A stretch of 64,000 bases of DNA from Saccharomycopsis malanga (GCA_004014935.1 CP025326.1:992001-1056000); one strand, 5' to 3'. Counted from the stretch's first letter, positions 26,842 through 38,430 are shown. Program-made: numbers and translations. The notes: generated from the sequence alone by a model not told the origin.

Positions 26842-27996
26842 ATGTCTTTAAAAGTCACTCCGTTGCGCGGCGCACCATTGGGTGCGACTATTGAACTTCC
26901 TAGAGGAGTCAATGATCCCTCCATGTTGGATGAAGAAAACTTTAGAATGTTGGAAGAAGCGTTACATGTACACAAGGTTGTTGTGGTTCCAAACCAGAAC
27001 GAGTTATCGCCACATTCTCAATATGTTCTCACGACGAGATTTGACGAAACCTGCACCAAGACCGGAAACAACTATGGGCATGGTAAGATGTTCAGAAACG
27101 AAAAGTCTGTGTTAAAGAAGGACGGCCGCAGTGTTCCCAGCCAGCCCCAGGTTCAGATCATTGGAAATGGTCACTGGGAGGAGGACAATGGCTTAAAGGA
27201 TTTTACGCTTACCCAACCTTCTCAACGAACATTTCATAAACAAACATTGACTGAGGAGGAAATAGCCAGTGGCCAGACAAGGTTTTACAGATGGCACATT
27301 GATTCTGCTCTATATGATTTGGCGCCTCCAAAGGTCACCACATTGTTGGGCATTCATGTGCCAGGAGCTGACGAGAAACAGAAGATTATCTATGAAGACA
27401 CCAAAGAAGAGTTGCCGCTTACCAAGGGCGCCACTGCATTTATCTCCGGGGCCACTGCATTCAAAAACTTGTCCAGAGAGGACCAGGAGTTGGCCTTGAA
27501 CACTACGGTGGTGTACGCCCCACATCCCTACATATTCATTGGCCAGGCCAAGGCCACCTCGGACGGCTTGACAATGGTCTCTGAAAACAAGGAAGCCAGC
27601 TTTGACGAGCTTCCTGAATGGGAAGAGGACAAGGTGAAGAAATTGCCCCTTGTTTGGACAGATCCAATCACCGGAGAACACTCCTTGCAAGTCCATGGCT
27701 GTTGTCTCTATATGTTGGTGAGAAACCAGACCGGAGAGACCCTCAGTTTGGAAGAGTCAAGAAACGAGGTCTATCGGTTGATGAGACCTGCCATTTCTCC
27801 AAAATATGTTTACGCCCACAGCTGGCGCTCGGGAGACTTGGTGATATTTTCTAATAGACAAGTATGGCACTCTGTCACTGGTGAATTCGCCAAAGAAGAT
27901 AAAAGACTTATGCACCAGTGCAATATTGCCTCTGGTGAAGACCCGGTCTGCAAAGACCATCCTGTTTATACCAATGTCAAAGTTGGCTCGGCTTAA
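26842..27996 (+). CDS. XAN1: Xanthine dioxygenase (Fe(II)/2-oxoglutarate-dependent, XanA/Xan1 type)
   Basis: This TauD/TfdA-fold enzyme oxidises xanthine to uric acid using O2 and 2-oxoglutarate, replacing the molybdenum xanthine dehydrogenase. The 384-residue product carries the iron-binding H152-x-D154 in FYRWHIDSALYDLAPPKVTT, which matches the signature of Aspergillus XanA and S. pombe Xan1, and the distal His358 in LMHQCN. APHPYIFIGQA and the WRSGDLVIFSNRQVWHSVTG segment also follow the xanthine dioxygenases rather than taurine dioxygenase or the S. cerevisiae sulfonate dioxygenase Jlp1. No targeting signal, so cytosolic. It has its own promoter with a CGG palindrome, GATA site and TATATAAG; no other purine gene lies next to it. 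Confidence 0.88.
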   Translation: MSLKVTPLRGAPLGATIELPRGVNDPSMLDEENFRMLEEALHVHKVVVVPNQNELSPHSQYVLTTRFDETCTKTGNNYGHGKMFRNEKSVLKKDGRSVPSQPQVQIIGNGHWEEDNGLKDFTLTQPSQRTFHKQTLTEEEIASGQTRFYRWHIDSALYDLAPPKVTTLLGIHVPGADEKQKIIYEDTKEELPLTKGATAFISGATAFKNLSREDQELALNTTVVYAPHPYIFIGQAKATSDGLTMVSENKEASFDELPEWEEDKVKKLPLVWTDPITGEHSLQVHGCCLYMLVRNQTGETLSLEESRNEVYRLMRPAISPKYVYAHSWRSGDLVIFSNRQVWHSVTGEFAKEDKRLMHQCNIASGEDPVCKDHPVYTNVKVGSA

Positions 27997-28218
27997 AGCA
28001 TTATTTAGTTAATGAGTATCATAGTTTTTTTGAAAATTTGTAGATTAGGGGTTGTGACAAACATGTTAATATGGGTCAAGATAATATTACAAGCACTGTA
28101 ACATAAAATTCGTCTAAAATTATAAAAAGTACTATTATAAACATCATTGCTGAGTATATTTTTAATTTAGGTGGGGAAGTTTGGATTATATAGTAGATTG
28201 GATCAAATATGTGCAATT

Positions 28219-28279
28219 GTAATATGGATTTGTATTTAACGGAGAATGGGTACAAAGTAACCAACTATATAAAATGATA
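28219..28279 (+). repeat. 60-bp dispersed repeat, copy 1
   Basis: AATATGG, TTGTATT, AACGGAGAATGG, CCAACTATATAAAA and GATAG recur in the same order and spacing at 50285-50345. The blocks are unrelated to SINE family 1. Two copies only; class unknown. Confidence 0.6.
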
Positions 28280-28889
28280 GAAGACGTCTTAAGTAAAAGA
28301 GGGAACAGAGTCTTAAATAGTGAATTAGACAGTGAGATGCCTAAAAGGGTAATCACAAGCTATAGACCACTGTGTAGACTCTTAAAGATAACGAAAATAG
28401 GAAATGTCAATGACTTGAGCATTGCCTGATAAATCTAGTCGATAAGAATTGGTAAATAAAATGAGAGGATCGAAGAAAAGGACTGTAGATAGAACAAAAT
28501 ACAATAAGGAGGTTCAAGATATATAGTGGATCAGACCATAATATAGTGAAGTAAATTAGAGTAGTGAAAACATTTACTTTGTCGTATTCTTGTGTTTTGT
28601 TTCTACTCGGGTTGCCGCCTGATCAAGAAAATAGTGTAGAATATGGTTGTTGGACTGGAGGCATATAGTGCCTGAAGTATAAAAGGTGATACATGTTTTT
28701 TACTAGTACACTCAAAGGGAAGATAAGCACTTGGCTATGTCTAAAGTTGCACTCACTTGCGTTTCTACTTCTAAACTTGTGGCTAAAATGCGTATTGTAT
28801 AAAAAGGTATATAGTTAATAAGCAGTGTACAAGAGGCTATGTACTTATTAAAGATGGACAAATATATCCAAGCATTCTTTTGACCTACC

Positions 28890-29184
28890 ACTGGGCCATT
28901 TGGCTCAGTGGTCAGAGCTCTCGGGGAAGAGAAAAAAGACCTAACAGGAGCACGGGTTCAATTCCCAAGACGACACTTTTGCTCGCTGCTTTTTACGACG
29001 CTGAACGTGATTTCACAGGCAAGTGCAACTGTCTAAAACACGACCTAGACCAAAGTCTAGTGCTTACTTTCCTAATTGGGTGAGACGATTATGACCAACA
29101 GGACATGGTTGTCCCCTTAGACATGGCGCGTATATACGAAACTGATATGGACTGGGCTCAATATATATGATATTGTTATAATAT
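28890..29184 (+). mobile_element. SINE family 1, complete copy
   Basis: Starts ACTGGGCCATT, with A box TGGCTCAGTGG (28901-28911) and near-perfect B box GGTTCAATTCC (28955-28965). The body has ACTTTTGCTCGCTGCTTTTT, AGGCAAGTGCAACTGTCT, CGACCTAGACC and AGTGCTTACTTTCC, and the end has TATATACGAAACTGATATGG, ACTGGGCTC and AATATATATGATATTGTTAT. No clear target duplication is found. It sits 160 bp upstream of the tricalbin start. Confidence 0.9.
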
Positions 29185-29344
29185 ACGCCTTAACAATGCA
29201 TGTTGGGCCAGCAAGCCAGCCCGCGTTACCCGCCAATTTCAGCCTAAATATAAGCGCCATAAGGGCCTAATGTTGCTACAAGAATTGCTATTCTACTGTT
29301 TTGACAAGACCAAGTAAAGTGAACGTATCCTGGACAAGCCCAAG

Positions 29345-32300
29345 ATGGTCGAGGCATCGCACGAAGTAAGTTTGGAAGCCATTGGCGTTTATGGGGTGAA
29401 ATTGGTGGAGAAACCATGGATATATGATTATTCAATGACGTACTAACGAATGAAACAGCAAGCAACCGGCGGAAACGGTTCAGCGACGACAAAAGATAAT
29501 GGAAAAGGTGTTGAGAGTGTAAATGGTACTTCCAATGGCAATGCTAATGGTGCTTCTAATGGTAATGTTAATGGTGCTTCCAATGGTAATGCTAATGGCA
29601 ATGGCAATGGCAATGCTAATGGTGCTTCTAATGGTAATGTTAATGGTGCTTCCAATGGTAATGCTAATGGCAATGGCAATGGCAATGGCACCGTTAATGG
29701 CAGTGCTGATAAACCAAGCAAGCAACCAGGAGAAAAGTCAGTATCCCAGAAAGCAAAAGAACAAAAGAATAGCGATACACCTGATGATCAAGATGGTGGG
29801 GTTAAGAAGGGAGAAAGTGAGCTTCCCAAAGAAGAGATTAAACGGCCTTCTGTTCCAGCCACTTTTAGAGGTTGGAAGGAAGTTTCTGGATGGCGTGAAA
29901 GTGATTTATTAACTGAAGAAGATGAATTGGACGATTTGTTATCTACTCCTACTAGTTTAGAAAACTATTTGCCTTCGGTAGCGTATGGCGATTGGTATCA
30001 TAATGTTGGTATTCTTTTTCTTGGGGGGTTTTTGTCGTGGTTTTTTGGCTACTTTGGTTTCTCGTTGGGACCTGTTTTCTTTGTCATATTGTTCACCTCC
30101 ATATACTACAGAACACAGATCCGCAAGTACAGACTGGTAATTAAGGAGAACACGCAGCGGGAAATGTCAGTGAAGAAGATTGAGACAGACTACGAGACAA
30201 TGGACTGGTTGAACGCTTTGTTGGACAAGTATTGGATTTATTTAGAGCCATATGTGTGCCAGCAGGTGTCAGACATTGTAAACCCCATTATTGCCGAGCA
30301 GTTATCTGCTTTGCCAGCATTCATTGCTCTGGTGTGGATTGATACAATCACGTTGGGATCAAAGCCATTCAGAGTGGAGTCTGTCAAAACCCTTCCAGAG
30401 ACCTCGGACGACGTGTTGGTCATGGACTGGTGCTGTTCTTTCACGCCTAATGACTACCATGACTTGACCTACAAACAGTTGAAGAACCGCGTGAGCCAGA
30501 AAGTGGTGGTGAAAATCAAATTGTTTGGCATTTCCTTGCCGATTGTAGTGAAGAATGTGGCTTTCAGAGCTACTGTTCGTGTGCGGATCCATATGATGGA
30601 AAGCTTTCCACATGTCGACACTGTAAACATATCTTTGCCTGAACTTCCGATGTTTGATTTCGTCACCAAACTTCTTGGCGACAGTGTCTTCAACTGGGAA
30701 GTGTTGTCGTTTCCAGGATTGTGGCCGTTTATCTATGAGATGATTGCCAAGTACGCTGGTCCATTGGTTCTTCCTCCGTTTTCGTTCCAGTTAAATGTCG
30801 AGCAGTTGCTTGCTGGTGATATCAATGCAGCCTCTGGAATTGTGGCTATCAAAGTTCATAAAGCGACCGAAATCAAGCTTTTTGACCGCACGTTGGACAA
30901 TACCATGGATCCGTACATCACATTTGGATTCAACAACGTGACTGTAGCAAAGACCACGACTCTTGAGGAAACAGATCTCCCAAAGTGGGACGAGACATTG
31001 TATGTGTTGGTTAAGAACATGAGCGATCCATTGCGAATCAGTATTTACGATTATAACGATGACAGAAAAGACGGCTTGGTAGGTATTGTTGATTACGACT
31101 TGCAATCTCTTAAAGATAAGCCTATCCAAGAAGGCATTACTGAAAACTTTTTACGCAATAACAAACCGGTGGGTAAAGTCCACTTCAGTCTCAAGTACAT
31201 GCCGGCCGTCTTGCCTAAACGGTTGATTGACGGCTCTACTGAACCACCACCGGAATTAAACACCGGAATCGCCCGTATTGAGGTGGGCGCCGGCGATTTC
31301 GACTCCGACACTGCTCTCACAACATACCTCGAAATGTTGGTTAACGGAAAAAGCGTTGCCAAGTCAAGCACACTCAAGAAGAATAACCAACCAAACTACG
31401 GCATCACCACCCGTCACGTGATTACCAATAAAGCAAATTCGAGAGTGTCCCTCTATGTTAAGGACACCAAAGGCAACCGTATCAATAGTATCCACTGCAG
31501 TTTGAATGACATTCTTGACAGAACGGTCATTGGCAAGCCTGCAATTCCGTTCCCTGAAGCATTTGGCACTTTGAGTGTCAATGCTTTCTGGCAGCCAGTA
31601 AAGATGGAAAATGTTTCCGGTGCCATCACGTACACTGCCCCAATCGGTGTAGTCAAGGTGGTTGTCAACAACGCACGCGATTTGCGCAACTTGGAAACAG
31701 TAGGAACCATTGATCCGTATGTCCGGATTCTTGTCAATGGTTTTGTCAAGGGACGTACCACTGAGAACAACTCGACCACCAATCCGGATTGGAACGAGGC
31801 TGTCTGGGTTCCGGTCACGTCGGTGAACCAGAAAATCACCCTCGAAGCCATGGATGTCGAGACACATAGCGACCGATCCTTGGGAGCATTTGACATCAAG
31901 TTGTCTGACATTATCACCAGAAACGAAAAAGGCGACTTGTGTGAACATGTTGATAAGGAGCCACGCACCAATCGCTTGGTTGCAAAACGGTTCTCTAAAG
32001 GCTCTATCACCTATGCCTTGAGCTTCTATCCATTGCAAGAGGTATTGAGCATTGACGAGGAGGAGGGCATTGCTCGGGAAGCTAAACGGGCACAGCTTAA
32101 GGAAGAGGAAGACGCGAAACTTTCTGCAGCAGAAAAGAAAAAAAGAGATAATGAAATAAAAGCAAAAGAAGAATTGGCTAAATATGATGAATCCGTTGAT
32201 GTGTCTCGTCCAGTTGCCTCGTTTGCAAAGACCACGAAAAAGAGAGTCACGTTGGAAGACTTGCTTCAGAACGAGTCTGGTGTCTTTGCCTTTACAATCC

Positions 32301-33214
32301 TTGGAGGCAAATTCGCCCACACCCTGTCATATTTCCAAGCGTTCTTCGATGCCGGAGGTTACGCTGAATACACGTCTGCGAAAATCACTAGCTCTGATTT
32401 TGCACTCAAGGGAAACGGTGACGCCATGATCAAGGAGCTCAGCTGGTCCGAGGCTCATTTCCGTCTTGTAGAGGACGCAGATTATAACAGAGCAGAAGAC
32501 GCTCTAGCAGAGACAACCATTCCTACTCTAAACTTGTTGAAAAACTCATATTACGAGCCATTTGATCTCAAGTTGAGCGACGGATCTGTAGTCACCCTCC
32601 GCTCAAGATTTATCCCAACAGTTTTGAAGGAATTGCCAGAGGCTGACAGAATCGCCAGCTCGGGCCGTATCTTTGTCGATATCAAAGGAGCCAACAACTT
32701 GATCAGTGCAGACAGCAACGGCAAGTCTGATCCGTTCCTCAGATTGTTCCTCAACGGTGGCAAGAAAGAAGTCTACAAGACAAAAACAAAGAAAAGAACA
32801 CTCGATCCTACTTGGAACGAACAATGCGAGTTCGAGGTTGCAAACAGATACTATGCAACATTACGTGTTGCTGCCTACGATTGGGACTTTGGTTCTGGTC
32901 AGGACGACAAGTTGGGCTCCTTTGATTTCCCACTTTCAGAAGTCAAAGCTGACGGCACTCCTACTGAAGTCGACATCAAATTGGCCGGTACTAACGGTAT
33001 ACCAAACGGCGGTGTTGTTCATTTGGTCTTCAGACTTAAACCAGGCTATATTATCCCTGTTTCTAAGGTCGAGCGTTCCCTCGATAATGCTGTCTTTGAC
33101 ACCGGTAAAACTTTTGTGGGTGCCGGGGGCAAAGTTATTGGTGGAACAATTGGTGGAGGCATTGGTGCTGTTGGAAAAGTCAAAAACACAATCTTTGGTA
33201 AAAAGAAGGACTAG
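29345..33214 (+). CDS. Tricalbin, ER-plasma membrane tether with SMP and C2 domains, spliced
   Basis: CDS is the join of 29345-29365 and 29459-33214 (1,258 aa). Tricalbins (extended synaptotagmins) tether cortical ER to the plasma membrane and move lipid. Exon 1 encodes MVEASHE; exon 2 resumes at QATGGNGSA. After an Asn-Gly/Asn-Ala-rich repeat (29521-29710) come a hydrophobic membrane hairpin (about residues 185-225), the SMP lipid-binding domain (about 245-465), and several C2 domains (about 465-590, 610-725, 730-860, a divergent region to about 1060, and a final one at 1070-1200) with Asp-rich Ca2+-loop motifs such as NTMDPYITFG and DSNGKSDPFLRLFLNGG. Length is nearest Tcb1/Tcb2 (about 1,180), but the paralogue cannot be assigned. 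The repeat reads NG/NA on the coding strand and is probably an unstable spacer. Confidence 0.92.
29366..29458 (+). other. Spliceosomal intron of tricalbin gene
   Basis: A 93-nt intron with donor GTAAGT, perfect TACTAAC (29441-29447) and acceptor AAACAG, 11 bases after the branch box. The in-frame ATG at 29450 lies inside the intron, so it is not the start. Confidence 0.92.
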
Positions 33215-34603
33215 TTTTTGTTTTGATGTTTGTTATAAAATTTGTACTGTTTTATTTTTTGTTGTATGTTTAATACATTTTGTTTGTTTGTTAGGTTGTA
33301 ATGTAGGTGAATTTTTGATATTAAATCGTTGAAAATAGAGAATCAGACCTTCGACTGTGTTGCCTTTGATACAAGAGTTATATAGACAGTTACAATTGAG
33401 ATAATAGACGGTATTGTAGAAAACAAAGATAAACTAGCACCAGGCCAAGGATTTTTGTCCATAAAGTACTGGATTACTAAATCTTGAAAGAACTACATAG
33501 GCTCGAGAATATACATGTCACATACCTTTTCCTCATGAATCTACTCACAAATTAGTGCTAGGGAATTGTTCAAGATAAACCAGTGTGAGATAACTCCAGA
33601 CAAATAAAAAAATAAGACGACAAATCACGGAATAACAAAAAAAAAGATCTATATTAACCAAATGTTTGTAAAATAGTCATTTGTCCTGAACACCATAAAA
33701 TGTTTGTTTTATCCTTACGTGTGTTAATTTATGGTGCCTCTCACAGGGTGCTTCAAGTAAATTTTTCATACTGTTAGATCAAAGAGAGAAGATTACTAGT
33801 ATAGATTACTAGTATCTTTCTGTCATGTTGGTCCTTTTTTTCGACTGAAAAATTGTATAAAAGATTTGCGAGTAAATATGGAAAGTAATATCTACTTATG
33901 AGATAATATATCGATGCTTTACCCATTACTATCCATTCTATATAGAAAACATCTTGAGTATGGCATATTTAAGATAAGAGAGATTCAAGTGATCTGTACA
34001 TGTTAAGTATAGGTATATATATAAGTAATCAAGTCTTCCGTATAATGTACTTCATCTCATTTTCTACACTCCTTTTTCACAATATTATTGATCATGGCAC
34101 GAAACAGATATTTGTTTTTTAGAGTAATGTGCTTGACATGTAGAATAAGTATGATATGTATACGAAAAGCTAAAGTGTGACACTAGCTTGCTATGATCAC
34201 CAACTTTACACAAGTAGAAATGATTAATGCCTCACTTTTATTAAGACTCTCGGCGTTAGAAGTATAAAAAGCAGAAAAAAAGCAAAAAGATAAAACGTGA
34301 ACAGATTCGTGAAAATGTGTAGTTGATGGGAAAGACAAAACAAGAAGGGTTTAGCAAAACAGAAAAGCAAAACTATAACGAAAAGGTCCCAGATTGGCTT
34401 GAAAGCAAAACAGAAAAGCAAAATTTACAATGCACAGAAAAATTTTTTGTTTTTGCTTGTCGTGACAAAGGATTAGTATAAATTCTTAAGCCAATAATAT
34501 GTAATATAGTACAGTCATTAAGGGTTTATGATTGGTGATAGGATCCTGGAATTCTATGTGCATTCCACTTATGATAAGAAAGCTTTGGGTAGTAAAGTGA
34601 AAA
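33215..34603. other. Intergenic between convergent tricalbin and cyclin genes
   Basis: About 1.4 kb of AT-rich sequence. I see no gene, RNA gene, SINE or tandem repeat. There is an imperfect GATTACTAGTAT doubling at 33792-33817. Confidence 0.6.
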
Positions 34604-36682
34604 TTAGGATGTGTCGTTGTTGGAAGATAAAACCTTGAGTTTTTTGTTTTTTTTATAATAAAAATCAGGATTGCTGAACAGCGTAACATCGGCCATTTCA
34701 TCATAGGACTTTTTGCTATTGAGTGCCGGTTTTACGATACCATTACAGTTTGGGGTACTGTCCGCATCATCGCTTTTGCCATAGCCATTGTATGCTGATG
34801 AAAGACTAACAAGGCTTGGTTTCGCGCTCACCGCATACGGCATTGGCTTTCTGGTTGGTTTGAGAAGTTCTTTATAGTCATATACTGGCGGAAGGCGGAT
34901 ACTAGTACTGCTGGATTTAGCTGGGAAAGGAGCAAGTGGAACTGGGATAGGAATAGAAGGCAAATTGACAGTAGTGGAAGCTAAAACGTTTGGAAGAGGC
35001 GCTACCGAACAGTGCGTATTACTATTATTATAATTGCTGTTGTTGTAATTGTAAGATGTGTATCCATGTGCTAGACTAGACGTGCCATGATTGATCATTA
35101 GGGGAATAGGGATTGATGAGGTGGGTTTGGTGGTATGATAAAGGGCCAGGCTCAGTCTACGGAGAGCCGAATTTGTATAAGTGGCGCTATTATTTATATA
35201 CGGGTTGGTGCCAATGCCTTCGCTGTAGGAAGATGTACGCTGCTGTTGATAGTAGCTTCTGCTATTGGAAGACAGTGGACGTGAATAATAGTTCTCATCT
35301 AGTGTAGGAGTGTATTCCTGGTTGGACGAGAGAGTTTTATTGTGTGTGTTGGAAGTTGAGATGGTAGGGGCAGTTGTAGGGGCAGTTGTTGCAACTGTAT
35401 TGGGATGATAATAAAGGCTGTGATTTGTAGTGCTGGTAGTGTTCAATAGCGAAACATTTGGAGAAGAAAGGGAAGATAGAGGAGAGTTAATAGATGACGT
35501 GCTTGATTTAGCAGATACGGACGAAAATACTGAGGAAGAAGAGGAATAGAGTGATGAGTTTGAACATAGGGAATTACATTTATCATTGATTTCGGTCTTG
35601 GAAGCGGCCGAAGAGGAGGCGGAGTATGGAGAAGAGATGGTTGTGTTGGAGTACTGTTTAGTACTGGAAGCGGGTTCGGTGATTTGTGAGGGTCTGATGG
35701 AATCATGCAATAGTTTGATGTAAGCGATAATAGAAGAGTAGATCATAGTGAATGTAAGACAGTTTTTCAGAATGTAAGGATTGTTGCTGGGAATGGTGTT
35801 GATCTTACGTTTCTTGCTGTTCTGAGTGAAGTATTTAAGATAGAACGAGTTTGGAAACCGATGTTCAAAACAATCTAAAAGAAGATAAAACAAATCCTTG
35901 TTGGAGTCATCTGCAGGGACATTCAACTTGTCATTATACTCTGCATTGTAACAATTGTTCATTATAAGCAAAGCTACAAAGGCTACCTTGGAGGGTTTGT
36001 ATGTCAAACTTATGGTGGGATACATAAGAGACAACTCACATAGAAAATTTGCGCCAATCTTTAGATAATTAAAGTAATATGTTTCAATCAGGCTGGTTTC
36101 ATTTGAGCAAGCGGATTTTTTCGAGCTGAAAAAGCTTTTGTTCAAGTAATAATCAACAAATAAATCATGGGTGGGGCTTGAAATAGACCAGCCTAGGTTT
36201 TCCAAGACATGGGATTCCATTTCTTTGAATAGTTTTTTGGAAAACTGATTATTAGAAAAGTCTACCAAGTCAGCTAGTTGAAGAATCCTGTACTTGTTAT
36301 CGTTATACTTTGATGCAATCCATAGACAAGTCAACCCAAGAAGTTGGAGATGGGCTTTATTCAACTGGCGAGTAGAACAATAGCGATCAATAAGATTCAC
36401 AGTAAGATATAATGTTGTTTGAGAAAGTTTGAGCTTGAAACATTTGTCGATGATGAAATCGATCAAAAGAAGACGCATTTCATAGGTAAGTTCTTGTTGA
36501 GAATTGAAAGACCTTAGACTAGGAGCATTCTGTTTCTCTGAATATTTCATAGCAGCAAAAATATCCTCATTATACTCGTTGAACGTATTGAGATGGGCCT
36601 TGGTCTCCATGAGAGTTAGCTGCGGGTTGGACGCTAACACCCTTGATCTTTTGTCTCTTTGTATGGTCATTTCCGAAGCCAT
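34604..36682 (-). CDS. G1 cyclin (Cln family)
   Basis: G1 cyclins activate Cdc28/Cdk1 at Start and drive polarised growth. The cyclin box spans about residues 50-185: MRLLLIDFIIDKCFKLKLSQ, LTVNLIDRYCSTRQLNKAHL, LLGLTCLWIASKYND and MESHVLENLGWSISSPTHD, a pattern typical of Cln1/2/3-type rather than B-type cyclins. The C-terminal half is Ser/Thr/Asn-rich and PEST-like, consistent with rapid turnover by SCF. The frame continues a few codons upstream to a GTG, but the first ATG is at 36682 (MASEMTIQ), giving 692 aa. The unusually long upstream gap (2.6 kb) suits a heavily regulated cyclin. Whether it is Cln3, Ccn1 or Hgc1-like I cannot say. Confidence 0.88.
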   Translation of the reverse strand: MASEMTIQRDKRSRVLASNPQLTLMETKAHLNTFNEYNEDIFAAMKYSEKQNAPSLRSFNSQQELTYEMRLLLIDFIIDKCFKLKLSQTTLYLTVNLIDRYCSTRQLNKAHLQLLGLTCLWIASKYNDNKYRILQLADLVDFSNNQFSKKLFKEMESHVLENLGWSISSPTHDLFVDYYLNKSFFSSKKSACSNETSLIETYYFNYLKIGANFLCELSLMYPTISLTYKPSKVAFVALLIMNNCYNAEYNDKLNVPADDSNKDLFYLLLDCFEHRFPNSFYLKYFTQNSKKRKINTIPSNNPYILKNCLTFTMIYSSIIAYIKLLHDSIRPSQITEPASSTKQYSNTTISSPYSASSSAASKTEINDKCNSLCSNSSLYSSSSSVFSSVSAKSSTSSINSPLSSLSSPNVSLLNTTSTTNHSLYYHPNTVATTAPTTAPTISTSNTHNKTLSSNQEYTPTLDENYYSRPLSSNSRSYYQQQRTSSYSEGIGTNPYINNSATYTNSALRRLSLALYHTTKPTSSIPIPLMINHGTSSLAHGYTSYNYNNSNYNNSNTHCSVAPLPNVLASTTVNLPSIPIPVPLAPFPAKSSSTSIRLPPVYDYKELLKPTRKPMPYAVSAKPSLVSLSSAYNGYGKSDDADSTPNCNGIVKPALNSKKSYDEMADVTLFSNPDFYYKKNKKLKVLSSNNDTS

Positions 36683-37236
36683 TTTGCACACAAACTATGG
36701 TAAGCGCCAGAAACAATCAGACTTGGCTCTGATATAAAGAGTAGATAGGTTGCGCACCTTAAGATTCGACGGCAACAAGCACAGCTATGACGCTTAGCCA
36801 GAGGGCAACAAGGGGAGAAAATATAAAGCAGACTTGTCAAGCGGTCCACGATGATTAGCCAAAGACAGCAGAAGAAAAGTTGAGAAAGAAGAATCAAGAA
36901 TAGAAGAAGTCTTAGAATATATAAAAAGGACTGAAACGGAAAACGGAAAGTGAGGCGAAGGCTGGTTTGAGAGTGAAGATCACCAGAAAAACAAAACACG
37001 CAGCAAAACGAGTCAAAAAGTCGGAGGACGGTTGCCAGAGCCAGGCCAATTAATCAACCCTAAACTGTGAATGAGTGATTCACTTGCACTTAACCGGTCT
37101 GCCAATTTATAGTGCTTATGAGTGTTATTGTTGCTGTTTATGGCTCAAACGAGGATTCTACGCCTTGTGTTGTTTGGTTGCTGCTGTATCCCGGAAAGCG
37201 AAGAAGAGGGGTTATTATTGTAAATTAATTCTTATA

Positions 37237-37317
37237 TGTAAAAAGTGATGTAAAAAGTGATGTAGAAAGTGATGTAGAAAGTGATGTAGAAAGTGATGTA
37301 GAAAGTGATGTAGAATT
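37237..37317. repeat. 12-bp minisatellite GTGATGTAGAAA
   Basis: About seven head-to-tail copies of GTGATGTAGAAA (first two copies GTGATGTAAAAA) lie about 560 bp upstream of the cyclin start. Confidence 0.95.
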
Positions 37318-37462
37318 GTCGTGGTTGTAAAGAAATACTTGGTCAGCTAGCGAAAGGTTGGATAAAAAATGCAAGCGAGCGAGTCAACCGATAACAGTTT
37401 AGTATTGATGATGGACATTGTCAATAACTATAGTTCTTTGGTGACATTATTTTGTCAATCCT

Positions 37463-37488
37463 TTATATATATATATATATATATATAT
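37463..37488. repeat. (AT)n microsatellite
   Basis: Uninterrupted alternating TA of about 26 bp, immediately before a SINE tail fragment. Confidence 0.95.
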
Positions 37489-37509
37489 TTAAATTTGATA
37501 TCATTAGGA

Positions 37510-37545
37510 ACGTTACTGGGCTCGAAATATAAGATTATTATCATT
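37510..37545 (+). mobile_element. SINE family 1, 3'-tail fragment
   Basis: GTTACTGGGCTCGAAATATA then AGATTATTATCATT is the family 3' end alone. Confidence 0.75.
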
Positions 37546-38402
37546 AATTTGATATCATTTCAACTTATATAACATTTATGATATTCTCTCATCCTGTCTA
37601 CAAATTTCGTACCATTTACACAACTTTAGTCAAATCTTACAATCTATACTCCCTACAATGACTCTTGATAGATAACGTTGGCTATAGGCACCTTTAGAGT
37701 CATAAATGACACACTAAACCCTTTAGGAAATGAACGGGGATCAAACTGAGCAACGGCACAGCGTCTAGCCGAGTATCCAGAAAGCAATCAACTCCGGACA
37801 AATTCTACTCTGGCCCTCAAACTCTAAAGAAAAGAGTCGCCGGAGGCCTGTCTACGAGTGGTTTTCGCTATCCTGAATTCTGCTCGGCACGACCCTGAAA
37901 TTAATTAATCACTTAAAACATGCAGGCGCCAGTTTTAAGTATAAATAGTTGGGTCTAAAAGATTATGGATTAAGAAAGCAAATCGGGCCACTGCCCAGCT
38001 ACCAGGTTGGTCTGGTCGGCAAACACTGCCTATTGTCCAGAGTTGATGATTTCTGACTCCAAATTGAATAAGCTTTGTCCAAGTCAAATTATGGTGTTCC
38101 TGGGGGCCCCTCCCTGATGTGTCTATATACTGTTTTTTTTCTTTCAAAATGACGTGTAAGACGTGTTGCTATCCAATTGGATATTGATACTTGGTGTATG
38201 TAAACCTGTCAAAACTTCCCAACGTCTATGTTATTACTATTTGAACACTTTATCAGACCATTGATAGCAGTATAACTATCCAATATAGCGGCATAATTGC
38301 CTCTTATCTGTAGCCTTTTAGTTGGTGCAAATAGTTATATCTTTATTTGACAAAGGTCCAGCGACTAGTTTATCTACAATGTGTGTAACAATAGGTGGGG
38401 AT

Positions 38403-38430
38403 CTGCTAGACAAAGCCAATTGTCTAGCAG
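38403..38430. other. Perfect 10-bp stem hairpin
   Basis: CTGCTAGACA (38403-38412), an 8-base loop, then its exact reverse complement TGTCTAGCAG (38421-38430). It is not followed by a T-run and is not part of a recognised RNA gene. Confidence 0.6.

Larger units (their letters stand above)
27997..29344. other. Intergenic with a SINE
   Basis: Lies between XAN1 and the tricalbin gene. It holds a complete SINE (28890-29184) and a 60-bp block shared with 50285-50345. A TGCATG element (29197-29202) and ATATAAGCGCCATAAG lie 95-150 bp before the tricalbin ATG. I see no gene. Confidence 0.7.

Noticed and set aside
28890-28970. tRNA gene candidate
   Set aside because: Same reason; the cloverleaf lacks an acceptor stem and the sequence continues into the SINE body.
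29450-29458. ATG at 29450 as the tricalbin start
   Set aside because: It lies between the branch box and acceptor of a clear intron; an upstream seven-codon exon joins in frame.
29443-29721. Repetitive open frames in the tricalbin N-terminus
   Set aside because: All are other-frame readings of the Asn-Gly/Asn-Ala coding repeat.
36683-36691. Upstream extension of the cyclin frame
   Set aside because: The three extra codons begin with GTG; the first ATG is at 36682.
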